Positions 44,607-56,281 of a DNA stretch of 64,000 nucleotides are shown in pieces. The notes under the pieces were generated by a model. It made no database searches, had not been told where the DNA came from, and saw nothing but the letters and a program-made list of their open reading frames with translations. The first letter of the stretch is position 1, and each line of letters opens with the position of its first letter. The translations under genes were made by a program, and so were the position numbers. This stretch comes from Campanula takesimana (taxonomy: Eukaryota > Streptophyta > Magnoliopsida > Asterales > Campanulaceae): assembly GCA_026119855.1 (NCBI GenBank), contig JAOWBW010000147.1:992001-1056000 (forward strand), read 5' to 3'.

Positions 44607-45193
44607 TTGGAGACATGTAGTTATAAGAAGAAAGTTGATCTAACGTTATGTTTTGGGGATCAAAGGACTAAAGGAAGGAAAGAAAAGTTACGCGAGAAAG
44701 CGGAAGTTGAAAGGGAGAGATTGGGCTTCACGTATGATAAATTGGTGCAAAACTGGAAGGAATTTAAAAGCACTAAGAAGAATTGGAGGAGATAAAGACA
44801 AAATTGCAAAGGTATAAAGAAGATCTTAGTGACACTGAGAGATACATTGATAACACTAGAGAACAAGTCTATATATGGTTTGATGAAGTGCAACGTTTAA
44901 AGGCAACTATAGTCATAAAGCAAGGACCAATGGCCCCTATAGGCAATGAGGCGCCAAATGAAGAAGAATTGGTAGCCGAAATTGAAATCGAGGAAGTAGA
45001 TGTTATCATAGAAGGGAATGAAGCTACCCCAATCATAATTGATGATGATGAGCCACAAGAAGTACCAACCAAAAGGTCTAGAGGAAGACCAAAGGGATCC
45101 AAGAACAAAGTGAAGAAGCCTCCAAAAGTGTCAAGTGGGAGACCTAGAGGAAGGCCTAGGAAAGTTGGAAAGTGGGATAACAAATACTTTTAA
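44607..45193 (+). pseudogene. coiled-coil ORF with two AT-hooks, in place of gag N terminus (frameshifted)
   Basis: The first part (44607-44795) encodes a charged helical stretch (LREKAEVERERLGFTYDKL). A frame change near 44775-44783 leads into a second frame to 45193. That frame starts with more heptad-like sequence (EEIKTKLQRYKEDLSDTE), continues with an acidic middle (IEIEEVDVIIEG) and ends with two AT-hook motifs (RGRPKGSKNK at about residue 99 and RPRGRPRK at about 120 of the second part). AT-hooks bind the minor groove of AT-rich DNA. No ATG suits the second part, so the two parts were probably one ORF. Retrotransposon gag does not normally have AT-hooks. It may be an acquired sequence. 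Confidence 0.6.
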
Positions 45194-45393
45194 ATTTTCA
45201 TTGCTAGTAGAAGTAACTAGTAGTAGTTTGAAGACTCATTCGAGTATCTTTTCTTTACTTTGAAATCGTTTTAATTGAGAACCTATTCCATTTATTAATA
45301 AAAGTGATTTTCTATTATATGATTCCTAAAAGTTTTGTGATTTCATTTATGTTCTATATTGTTAAAAGTGTGCGTTAACCAAGAACAATAAAG

Positions 45394-46140
45394 TATAGTC
45401 TGTTGAACGACAAATGAATGAAAGTATGGTCTAGTGAAATGGCCAAATGAAAGTGATAAGGGTCTATTGAAACGACCTATGAAAGTAAATGTGGTCTAAT
45501 GAAATGACTAACAAAAAGTGTAAACGGTCTAGTGAAATGACTGTGATATGTGATTAAGTCAAGTGAAACGACTTACCAAGGAAGAAATGGTCTATTGAAA
45601 TGACCGAAGTGAATAGTTATGGTTTAATGAAACCCAAATAGTCCAGTAAAGTCGACTAATGAAACTAAGTGATGGTCTATTGAATGACCTATGGGAAATG
45701 TTAAAGTCCAAAGAGACCTGGCGACCAATGAGTATACTAAGTTGACTGATGGAAGTAGTATTGGTTCATTGAAATGACCATAGGTCTAGTGTTTGACCTT
45801 ATTTGAATGATTAGTCTATTAAGACGACTTATATGTGTAAATAATGAGTATTGTTAGCATGAGAGCTAACCTCGAGCAAGAAAGTATGGTTCGAGTGAAA
45901 AGACCATGGGCATTAATTGGTTTAGTGGGATAGCCAAGTGTGAACAATAGTGGTCAAGTGAAGCGACCAACGAAAGTGAAAATGGTCTATTGGAATGACC
46001 GACGAAAATTGTAATGGTCTAATGAAACGACCAATAAGTCTAATAAAGTTAACTAATAAAGATAGTGCTGGTCTATTGAAACGACCAGTGGTCTAGTGAA
46101 TAACCTATAAATTGAATGTTAGTCTGTAGAGATGATCTAT
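45394..46140 (+). repeat. array of about 24 degenerate hairpin-forming repeats, GGTCTATTGAAACGACC type
   Basis: Units of about 17 bases, spaced about 30 bases apart, follow the pattern GGTCTA-TTGAAA-YGACC, e.g. at 45427, 45461, 45589, 45673, 45951, 45983, 46015 and 46070. In each, GGTC and GACC can pair as a 4-bp stem over a TATTGAAAC-like loop. Weaker copies replace GGTC/GACC with AGTC/GACT, keeping pairing. Spacers often contain GAAAGT. There is no ORF across it. It lies between the AT-hook ORF and the gag tail. Confidence 0.75.
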
Positions 46141-46239
46141 AGTATGAGAGTACGTGAAAACGTCTCGTATTCATGATAATATCATATTATCCGGCGAGTG
46201 TTCGAAACGCCAGAGTGTCTGAGTTTATGATGCTAACTC

Positions 46240-46700
46240 AAGGAAGTATAACGGTGGACGACTATGGTGCTAGATTCACCGAATTGTTAGAATTTGCCCA
46301 ATGTTCTTCGGTGATGAAGAGTAGAAAGCCCGAAAGTTTGAATATGGTTTGAACGGCCGAATCAGATACAGAATTACTCCGTTAATGCTATCAACCTATG
46401 ATCAAGTGTTGGATAGGGAAAGGATAGTGGAGGAAGAAGCAAATAGTTATCGCAGTAAGCGAGAAGAGAAGAAAAAAAATATATAAAAAAATCAACTGAG
46501 AAAAAGTCGACTAGATCTAAGGGGAGCTAGAACAACGATGGGAATAGCAATAAGCGGAAGGCTACCGAAGATCGTGAAAAGGACAATACTGCTGGTAAGT
46601 ACCAGATTAAATATCATGGAAACCGAATGGATGGAAATAAGAACGACGCCAAAGGGCAAGGTTCTGATGAGAAGTGCCAAATGATTGCTTGGCTAAGAAA
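46240..46700 (+). pseudogene. gypsy gag C-terminal remnant
   Basis: Fragments of a gypsy gag tail are visible in changing frames: FTELLEFAQCSS near 46270, YGLNGRIRYRITPLMLSTYDQ near 46345-46405 and VEEEANSYRSKREEKKK to 46475. The CCHC knuckle and the protease active site (D-S/T-G-A) that should follow are absent. The sequence resumes downstream of the protease active site at about 46700. Confidence 0.65.
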
Positions 46701-48791
46701 ATGAATTTAATCCCTGAGGCGTTAGAGAATTCTTTAATTATAGATATTCAAACTAGAGAATCGATCCCTATTATGTCAATATATAAGAAGTGTCCTTTGA
46801 AATTGGATAGGAAATAGCTTGAGGTTGATCTCATTAGCTTGGAAATCGAATAATTTGATGTGATATTGGGAATGGATTGGTTAGCTGCATACCATGCCCA
46901 TGAAGATTGCTTTAAGAAGGAAGTTCACTTCAGATTGTTATCCGGAGGAGTGTTGTTTTCGAGGAATGAAACCTAGAAACCGATCGAGCCTTATATCGGT
47001 GATGAAAGCTCATAAGCTATTAAGGAAAGGGTGTGAAGGATTTCTGGTATACGTGAGTACTACGGACCAGAAAGAAGTAACCATAAAATCACTTTCTGTG
47101 ATTAGAGATTTCAAGGATGTGTTCCCAGAAGATTTACCAGGGATACCACCAGAAAGAGAAATAGAGTTTTCTATCGATTTGGTACCGGAAACTAGACCAA
47201 TATCGAAGGCGCCGTACAGAATGGCTCTGTCAGGATTGAAGAAATTGAAGGAACAACTGCAAGAATTGTTGGATAAGGGTTTGATTAGACCGGGTGTGTC
47301 ACTATGGGGTGAACCAGTGTTATTTGTGAAGAAGAAGGATGGGTCGATAAGGTTATGTATCGACTATCGTGAATTAAATCGTGTGACGGTAAGGAATCAA
47401 TATCCGTTGCAGAGAATAGATGATCTATTTGACCAACTTCGTGTTATTTCTCGAAGATAGATTTGAGGTCTAGTTATCATCAACTAAGAGTGAAGAAGGA
47501 CGATATAGCAAAGACAGCCTTTAGGACAAGGTATGGTCATTATGAAATTGTAGTGATGCTGTTTGGGTTGACTGACGCACCGGCAGCGTTTATAGAACTT
47601 ATGAATAGGATATTTCAGAAGTTTCTGGATAAATGTGTAATTGTGTTTATCAATGATATCTTGGTATATTCAAAGACCAAGGAAGAGAATAAAGAGCACT
47701 TGAGACTAGTGTTGCAAATCTTAAGAGAGCAGAAGTTATATGCTAAATTCAAGAAATGTGCATTTTGGTTGGAGAAGGTGACGTTCTTAGGACATGTGGT
47801 GTCAAAGGATGGGATTTCCGTGGACCCAACAAAGATAGAAGCTATGGTGGACTGGGAAAGACCAACTTCAGTAAGTGAGATAAGAAGTTTCTTAGGTTTG
47901 GCTGGCTACTATAGGAGATTCGTAGAAGGTTTCTCGAAGTTGTCAGTGCCATTAACGAAATTGACTCAGAAAGGAGCTAAGTTTGTTCGGTCAGAAGAGT
48001 GTGAAAAGGGCTTTGAAGAGTTGAAGCGACGATTGGAGTCCGCACCAGTTCTTACGTTACCTTCTGGATCGGACGGATTTATGATATATAGTGATGCGTC
48101 GATTGAAGGATTAGGCAGCATGTTAATGCAGAATGACAAGGTTATAGCCTACGCATTGAGACAATTGAAAGTCCATGAAAAGAACTATCTGACTCATGAT
48201 TTGGAGTTAGCTGCGGTAGTTTTTACATTGAAGATTTGGAGACATTACTTATATGGGACGACATGCCAGATTTATACGGACCATAAGAGTCTTAAGTACA
48301 CCTTTACTCAGAAAGAGCTTAATATGAGGCAAAGGCGATGATTGGAATTATTAAAAGACTATGATTGTGAAATCTTATATCATCCTGGAAAAGCCAATAA
48401 GGTGGCGGATGCGTTAAGTAGGAAGAATCATGGAACCCTAGCGACGTTAAAGCCTAAGGAGGTAAGTGCGTGGAGTCGCATTGAGGTGTTAGGTGTGAAT
48501 GTACGAGTTCAAGGCTATATGGCACATTTGAGTGTACATCCTACACTGGTGGATAGAATCAAAATAGCACAAGTAACTGATGAAGAATTGAGCAAAGTAC
48601 GTGCAAACTTAGTGGAAGGAAAATGGAAGGACTTTCGTGTTGGAGAAGACGGGATTGTGAGGTACCAATCAAGGATTTGGGTGCCAAGCAACAAAGACAT
48701 CAAAAGAGAGATTATAAATGAAGCTCATTGTTCGAGGTTTTCTGTACATTCGGGATGTACAAAGATGTATAGAGATTTGATGGAATCGTAA
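46700..48791 (+). pseudogene. gypsy protease tail, reverse transcriptase, RNase H and integrase zinc region
   Basis: The protease tail ends in FDVILGMDWLAAYHA (46856-46900). Reverse transcriptase runs from about 47080: EFSIDLVPETRPISKAPYR, LFVKKKDGSIRLCIDYRELN. A frameshift near 47450 lies just before the first catalytic Asp block (IDLRSSYHQL). The central motif is FINDILVYS instead of FIDDILVYS: codon 47652-47654 is AAT, so the first of the two metal-binding Asp is Asn. RNase H has YSDAS, LELAAVVF and TDHKSL intact. A TGA at 48339-48341 stands where relatives have Trp. The integrase zinc region follows (HCSRFSVHSGCTKMY) to a stop at 48791. Confidence 0.9.
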
Positions 48792-49771
48792 TTGTGGAAC
48801 CACGTGAAGGGAGATGTGTCGGAATTTGTGTCAAGATATTTGGTGTGTCAACAAGTGAAAAGTGAGCATCAAAAACCTACTGAACTACTACAGTCGTTAC
48901 CAAGTGGGAACATATAGCAATGGATCTAGTAGTTCGATTACCAAAGATGTTGAAAGGACATAATGCGATTTGGGTCATAGTGGACAGACTCACGAAATCT
49001 GCTCACCTTCTGGCAATCAAGGTGACGGATTCGTTAGAAAAGATGGCTAAGTTATACATTGATGAAATTGTAAGATTGCATGGAATACCGGTTTCGATTG
49101 TATCAGATCGAGATGCAAGATTCACATCAAAATTTTGGAAAAGTATGCAACAAGCTTTGGGGACAGAGTTGACAATGAGTACAGCTTTTCACCCGCAGAC
49201 AGATGGGTAGTCAGAGCGAACTATTCAGACAGTCAGAGAGAACTATTCAGACATTGGAGGATATGTTAAGAGCCACATCATTGGATTTTGACCGCTCAGA
49301 GTAGACAGAAATCCTATCCTGATCGTAGGAGACGTGATTTAGAATTTTAGATAGGGGATAAAGTGTTTTGAAATCTCGCCAACTAAAGGAGTTATGAGAT
49401 TTGGTATTCGCGGGAAGTTAAGCCCGAGGTACATGGGACCATTCGAGATTTTGGAAAGAGTTGGGGCAGTGGCTTATAAATTAGCCTTACCACCTGTGCT
49501 GGCGGGAGTGCACAATGTGTTCTATGTGTCAATTTTAATAAAGTACATTCCCGATCCAAGTCATGTGATCGAGTATAAGCAGCTTAGAGTTCGCGCTGAT
49601 TTGAACTATGATGAAAAGCCTATGAAGATTGTTGATCGCAAGGACCAGATTTTGAGGAAAAGAGTAATTCCTTATGTGAAGGTGAAATGGAGCAACCATA
49701 CAGAAAGAGAAGCTACGTGGGAGCTTGAGAGCGAGATGCGAGAGACGTATCCCGATTTATTTTCAGAATGA
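48792..49771 (+). pseudogene. gypsy integrase core and chromodomain-like C terminus
   Basis: After YLVCQQVK (first Cys of the zinc pair replaced) the frame shifts near 48900. The core reads IWVIVDRLTKSAHLL with the first Asp, SDRDARFTSKFW with the second, and TAFHPQTDG then a stop just before the SER-TIQ block carrying the Glu. About 100 residues are deleted near 49290. The last piece (49394-49771) has the GPFEIL block and ends VIPYVKVKWSNHTEREATWE, a chromodomain-like pattern of chromoviruses, which directs integration to heterochromatin. Confidence 0.88.
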
Positions 49772-49815
49772 CGTGCGATGGTTTGGAGGACCAAACCCTT
49801 TTAAGGAGGTAAGAA

Positions 49816-51772
49816 TGTAATACCCGGTCCTATTAGCCAATTATTTTATTGTGTAAACTATTTTATTTAATTTGGACTCAATAATTAAGGAGTAAGTATT
49901 GGGCTTAAACCCGAGCCCAAGTAAATTAAAACCCGTTGAAATTAGGAAATCTTTTTTTATTAGGGAAAGTGGATACCTAAAATATATACTCTCCTAAATT
50001 ACCCTAGCACTATTATTTTCACCACAAAGAAAAGAAGTGAGACGGGAAAGAGGGTGAGGGCGGCAGAGAGAGCACCGCCGCAGAGAGAGAACCGAGAGAG
50101 AAAGAGAAGGCGGAGGAGAAGAGAGGAAGTTCCGATCTTTCAATAAGGTACTCCCAATCGCTTAATCTCTTCTCTCTAAGCTTAATCATCTAGAATTCTT
50201 GCGTAAGAACCCTAATAGTAAAAGATTTGATCAAACTAGGTTTTTGATTATGTTGGGTTTAAGAACGATGATGGTGTGCATGATGTGTGTGTGCAGTAGT
50301 GTGTATTATTGTGTGTACAGTGTGTGTGTGCAGTCATGCGTGAAAAGCGTGGGTGCATTTATGTGCAGTGTGTGTGTGTGTGTGTGCGTGTGTGTGTTGT
50401 GGGCAGTGTGTGCCGTGTGTGAGTGTGTGGGCAGTGTGTGTCGTGTGGTTGTGTGTGTTAGTGTGTGCTGGGAATAGTAATTCTCAAGGTGTGAATAGTG
50501 AATTGAAGTGCAGTGAATAGTGTTTTGGCGTGAGTAATGGAATACTAAAACACGATGATTGGGAATAGAGACTATGAAACCATAGGGGTATTTTGGTAAA
50601 CCTAAAAAGGGTATTTTGGGTATAAATAAAATTGGGTAATGTGAGAAACCCTAGAACATGTATTGACCTTAAAAGGAGTTAAAGAGATTGACTCATATGT
50701 TAATAATAAGAAAGTAAAGTATAATTGGGACGGAAGTAAAACGTATTACTTTTGTCTAAGGAAATTATTTTTCGCATGTTTGTAGATACGTGCGCGTGGC
50801 TTTGTAAGAAGATTAACACAAGCCAAGGTAAGGGATTACGTTCCTTAGTTCTTGAAGTCTCTATCCTTTAATGTAGGATTTCTTATATTTCTTTCAAGAG
50901 TAGTTACCAAGTGGCCGGTAACATTTGAAATCTAAAAAGTTGTGAACGCCTTTAAATGCTCTTACCCTTTGACATATCTTAAATCAATGGGTATCAAAAG
51001 AAACTTTGAAATTGTATGGTGTTCTTGTACCTTGGACACTAAGTTGAAACTTTGCTGTATCTTAATTTGGTATAGACGTGTTGTAACCTTGCTATATCTT
51101 AATTTGGTATAGACGTTCGCTTAGTCTGAAATGAAAAAGGACTAAGTAGGGTAGTCTGGTCTGAAATGAAAAAGGACTAGACTTTTATACTGCTTATTGA
51201 AGTAGTTGATTATCATGATAAATCTTACTTAAATGCCCTGATCAGGCATTGCACCTGAAATGGTGACGTTATCTTGGAATTGACGGAATTGAAAGTAAAT
51301 TGCCACACTTCTTTTCGAAAAAGCTTATTGTTAACTGTTTTTGAATCTTAGCGGTTAACTTGATATTTTATGAAAGCTTATCTTTGAAAATATTATTGAT
51401 GTTTCGTTCTTCCGGTCATCTCTCCTTAGAACCCGGAGAGATCCCGTATGAACTTACTGAGCATTGTTCACTCACCCCTTCCATAATTACTGTTCTTCAG
51501 GTAATAAGTAGAGGGAGGAATTCAAATGACAAGAAGAACGTTGTTAAGGTGAAGTTGAAGATCATTGATGACGAGAGGTTTTATGGACGGTGGTTACTAG
51601 TCGTTAGTTTTGAAAGACAATTATTACGCTTCCATTAATTATTTTGAATTGTGGTTAGAGATACTAGCCGTGGAGATTTGAATTGTAGTTTATGACCGTT
51701 ATTCCTTTATTTTGGGGACGGATTTATATTATCTAAAGGATGTTATAATACTCTGAAATTCGGGGTGTTACA
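49816..51772 (+). repeat. 3' LTR (1,957 bp)
   Basis: It is preceded by the purine tract AAGGAGGTAAGAA (49803-49815) and ends GGGGTGTTACA. It differs from the 5' LTR by single bases, e.g. near 49948, 50225, 50361, 51471 and 51519, and by one GT step. Confidence 0.95.
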
Positions 51773-53210
51773 CCGAGTCTCCTCGTGCTAATATGCGTTG
51801 GTTGTATGACCGTGGTTTCTCAAAATGGTACCTTTCGAGTTTTGAACATGGAAGAGTCACCACCTCGCTTATTTTGTAAGGGAAACCGAAAACAAACAAT
51901 TTCGTTTTGAAAGAGAAAGGTGATTTGTGGGATAAGTTATATAGAATGAAGGAATCACGCACTCTCCTCTCTGTTTCCCTCACTAGCATGCATCTTTCGT
52001 AAGTTGATTTTATGCATTTTTCTCTCTACCTTAACAAAAGTGGTGATTTTATGTAGAAGAAGTCCTCGTAGTCTAAGTAAGTATGTTTGTTTGATACACA
52101 AATGAGTGTCGGTTTGGGTGGACCCTCACTTGGTTTTGAAATCTGTTTTGAATACACAAAATCATAGGTAGATTAACATAAAAAGGACACGAGAGTATAT
52201 GTAAAAATATATGTAAATGCGAGACAAATTCCATGTCAAAATGAATGTCCAAAGTCCAAAGCCCTTGTTCACCTTATAGACTGCTGTCCATTTCTTCTTT
52301 GGAACTCACATAATCCGGAAAGCAACGGTGTGTATTCATTCCCAACCTATCAAAGTACAAACATGATTTTTATCTTGATTTTAGGAGTAACTTTTAGTGT
52401 CCAAATATGTCTTATAAGTCACACCCAGAATCTGGGAGATCTCTAAAACAAGGCTTCCTCTCTCTAAGTTCCATGAAATACATCATTAGAATATGGGATT
52501 CAAGGGGAACACGAAACACAAAACTTGGAGTACCCATGTTAAACATGAAGCATGCAAAAAATCAAGTCCATAAAAGAATTTTTAGTCGTTCAAATATCTA
52601 TGACTTTCGATGTCAAAAACAGAGTATGCTTCAATTTCTGAGCATAACCTTGATAAAAATAAAAATTAAAGGGTCATTTTCACAGATGCAAAAGATATAG
52701 AAACAACATGCTCATATTTTTATTTAAGTTTAGAAAGAAAACTTTTGTTTTGAGTTTCGATGTCAAAAAACCATATTCTGACCAAGATAATAGCATTGGA
52801 AGGCCAAGTTTTGACCGAGATAATAACATGGGAAGGCAACAAGGTCTAGATTGAAAACATGCTGGACACCAGCACAAGTCATGAAAAGAGAACCTAAACA
52901 TGTTCAATTGTAAAGTTATGGACATGAAACTTTATGTTTGAAGTGATATAAATGTTAATCACACAAAGGCATAGTCATTCGTTAGTCTAGTAATGACTTA
53001 ATGATGTATAAGTCTCATAAAGACAAGTGTTGAATAGATTTGGGGGATTTTGAATAAAACCAATGCTAAGCTTTTGGAAAATTACCCCAACTAGTTTAAT
53101 GGACATTCAACCACATGTAAGTTATAAATATGAACATATATATACATTCCTTGTGGAGCATTACAAGTGATGGCATAGAGAAAGAGAGATACAAATATAT
53201 AAATTCATTA
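51773..53210. other. no gene or repeat recognised
   Basis: Moderately AT-rich sequence with only short frames on both strands and no LTR ends, primer site or protein words. Part of it may belong to the 3' LTR of the minus-strand copia element to the right. Confidence 0.4.
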
Positions 53211-53215
53211 CTATA

Positions 53216-54255
53216 TGAAAGTCCCTGTTTAGAGAATATGACACTAGATAGTTGAAAAGGAATGAGATAACAAGGTCGACTATCTTCGGAAAGAGATAAC
53301 AAGGTCGACTATCTTCGAGATGAAGGTCGACTATCTTGAAAGGTCACAATTTTCTCTAGCACTCTAAAGGCCAAAAAGAGTAGGAATTATGCGCAGCGGA
53401 ATAGATAATTTCTATGGCCTAGTGGATGTTGTCTAACATATATATATATTCCTATTTACTATATCAATTTTATCTTGTCTAAATGATCAACCAAGTTTTG
53501 AATAAAGCAAGAAAGAATAGTTGATATGAAAAATGAAAGAGCAAGACAAGAAATTAAAAGAGACAAGAGACGAGTTTTTAACATGGTTCGGAGTATAACA
53601 ACATCTCCTACATCCACACCCCATCATCCTCAACAATGGGAAACAATCCACTATACTTCCTTCACTCGGACAATACATGAATTGTTTAGAAAATCCCCTC
53701 GGAATTTTCCAACTTAATTAGCCTCACTAATTAAGCATGCTAGTTGCATAGCATAAAAGAAAAAAATAAAATGTTCACAAATGTGATGTAGTTCTTCCTT
53801 TGCATGACACTTGAATTTGTCGAATGGAAGCTCTTCTTAGGTCCTCGGTTCCCCCTCAATGTTTGGAAGGTTGGAAGTATATTTGGTGTGGTATATGAAT
53901 AGGTGTACATTTTGGTTACACACACCATGTGTCTACTATCAAAGGTTTGGGTTGGGTTCATGGGTAAGAGTATTAGTGTGTAAAACTGGTGTTTATTGCA
54001 CACACTAATGCTTTGAAAGGAAGGGATAAATGGTGCTGAATGCATACATGTAGATGGGCAAGGAATTGGTGGTGCAAGCACACTTGATATGGGTGAGGTT
54101 GGATTTAATTTATAAGGGTAAGAATGAAATAGACGTTGGGTTTGGTCAAGATGTAATTGGTAGTCTTCAATGTTGAGTCAATGTTGGGAAATGGGTAAGA
54201 CCACTGTTGAAAAACATGATCAATCTTCATTAAAACACTTTGTTAGGACCTAACA
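53216..54255 (-). repeat. solo LTR (1,040 bp), target duplication CTATA
   Basis: In plus orientation it starts TGAAAGTCCCTG and ends GTTAGGACCTAACA; reversed, it begins TGTTAGGTCCTAAC like the 25614 LTR and ends CAGGGACTTTCA like 15632. CTATA flanks both sides (53211-53215, 54256-54260). A triple repeat of AAGGTCGACTATCTT lies at about 53270-53335. Confidence 0.92.
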
Positions 54256-54260
54256 CTATA

Positions 54261-54659
54261 TATGGAGCCTTGCAAGTGATGACAAGCATCACAACAGACT
54301 TTGTTTAAGAGAGAGTATTATACCTAGTTTTGCTTCCTTGGTTTAAAAGAAAATATGTTTTTTGAAGGTGTTTAAATGAGAGGTAATTTGTGTTTGCAAG
54401 AGTGTTTGGTGTCTTTGTTCACATAGGTAGTTCCTTTAATCTTGCACCTGCATTTGCAATTTTTCAAAAGAACTATTAAGAAGATACTCTTCAACCTAAC
54501 CATCACTTGTAGGTCTTGAACACATACCTTGGGAAACATAATTACATGTGCTCCAATCTCCACCTGTGAGCTTTCCATATTGAATTCAGGCTTCTAACGT
54601 TGTATTAGAAGGGAATTGGGTATCTCACAACTAGAGGATTAGATGGACTTTAATCCCAT
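54261..54659 (-). other. probable 3' flank of the minus-strand copia element
   Basis: On the minus strand a purine tract CACAGGTGGAGATTGGAG (about 54550-54568) stands where the 3' LTR should begin, but no second LTR is available to prove a boundary. There is no ORF of note. The solo LTR at 53216 lies just beyond. Confidence 0.4.
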
Positions 54660-56278
54660 CCCTATTGCTGACTTATTTACTAAGTCTCTAGCTAACCCCT
54701 TCGTCAAGTAGGCAGCTAAATTTTGTTAAGACCGAACAAACTCAACTGAAATCACACCATTCATGATCAATTCACGAATCATACTATGTCTGACACCTAA
54801 GTGTCTAGACTTGCCATTATAAATCTGACTATAAGCCCTGGCCAATGTGGATGCACTATCATAATGGATATATATTGGCGATATCGGTTTTGGCCATAAT
54901 GGAATCCCATATAACAAGTTTCGTAGCCATTCTGCTTCTTTACCAGCAGCAGCCAATGCTACGAACTCAGATTCCATAGTAGAATGAGTAATACATGTCT
55001 GCTTCTTGGAAGCCCATGAAATGGCCCCTCCTCCTAGCAAGAACACCTAGCCACTAGTAGAAGATGAATCTTCTTGGTTGATCCAACTAGCATCTGAGTA
55101 ACCTTCTAAAATAGAAGGTTGTCTAGAATAACATAAACTGTAATTCATAGTACCTTTTAAGTACATGAACACCCTTGTTAAAGCATGCCAATGCTGTCTA
55201 CTAGGATTACTAGTGAACCTGCTCAATCTTCCTACTACATAAGCAATATCAGGTCGAGTGCTCGTCATAGCATACATCAAACTGCCAATGGCTTTTGAGT
55301 ATTCGAGCTGTGATACAGGTCTACCAGTATTTTGCATAAGTTATTCAGCTGGATCCATAGGAGTACTGACTTTAGAACAATCATCACAATTAAACTTTTT
55401 GAGAATTTTCTCAATATAATGAGATTGTGTAATTGCAATTCTTTTGTTCAATCGTTTAATCTTTATGCCAAGAATTACATCGGCTACTCCCATGTCCTTC
55501 ATAGAGAATTTTGATGACAAAAGCTTTTTAGTTTTATCAACTACATTTTGGTCTGTGCCAAAAATTAACATGTCATCTACATATAGACAGATGATTACAC
55601 CTTTGCCGGATTCATCAAATTTGCTATATATACATTTGTCTGACTGATTTAATGCAAAACCATTCGACAAAACAACCTCATCAAACTTTTGATGCCACTG
55701 TTTAGGTGCTTGTTTCAGCCCATATAATGACTTAATTAACTTACACACCTTATGCTCATTACCTGGCATAAAAAATCCTTTAGGTTGCTTCATATACACT
55801 TCTTCTTCCAAATCACCATTTAAAAATGCTGTTTTGACATCCATTTGATGGATTAATAGATTGTGAATAGCTGCCAAAGCTATCAACAATCTAATAGTAG
55901 TGATACGAGCAACTGGTGCATAGGTATCGAAGTAGTCGATCCCTTCTTTTTGTCTAAAGCCTTGGATTACCAATCGAGCTTTAAACTTGTCAATTGTTCC
56001 ATCGACTTTCATCTTCTTTCTGAAGATCTATTTGCACCCTAAAGGTTTACAGCCTGGTGGTAAGTCAGATAAGACTCATGTATTATTTTCCATAATAGAA
56101 CTAATCTCATCGTCAATTACTTCTTTCCAAAAAGCAGCATCTCGCGATTTTATAGCTTCATCATAGGTTCTTGGATCCTCCTCTATATTATAACAATAAG
56201 AGTATTGAGATTCAACCTGATCTCTTGATCCTTCAACTGAATATAGTTGAAAATCATCGCCATATGATTTAGCTTTTC
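54660..56278 (-). pseudogene. copia reverse transcriptase and RNase H (three in-frame breaks)
   Basis: Reverse transcriptase begins near 56090 and shows KARLVIQGFRQKEGID, QMDVKTAFLNGDLEEEVY, SLYGLKQAPKQWHQKF and an intact YVDDMLIFG near 55580. The connection has TRPDIAYVVGRLSRF. RNase H shows SDASW, SWASKKQTCITHSTMESEF and NGKSRHLGVRHSMIREL. Stops at 55340-55338, about 55047 and about 54724 interrupt it. It is the 3' half of one minus-strand copia element with the two entries to its right. Confidence 0.9.
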
Positions 56279-56281
56279 TTG

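Larger units (their letters stand above)
42243..51772 (+). mobile_element. Ty3/gypsy chromovirus-type retrotransposon, defective but with near-identical LTRs
   Basis: LTRs 42243-44197 and 49816-51772 flank a 5.6 kb inside with a primer site, an AT-hook ORF, a hairpin-repeat array, a gag tail, a protease tail, reverse transcriptase, RNase H, integrase and a chromodomain-like C terminus. Reverse transcriptase before integrase is the gypsy order. By eye the LTRs differ at about ten positions plus one microsatellite step (about 99.5% alike). pol has frameshifts, stops and a catalytic change. The flanks GTAAT and CCGAG do not match, so no target duplication is seen. Confidence 0.95.

Noticed and set aside
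44869..45183. Minus-strand 104-codon ORF
   Set aside because: Antisense shadow of the AT-hook ORF; its Pro/Leu/Gly repeats are the complement of the RGRP codons.
45394..46140. CRISPR array
   Set aside because: Repeats are short, degenerate and lie inside a plant retrotransposon; spacers are not unique and there are no cas genes.
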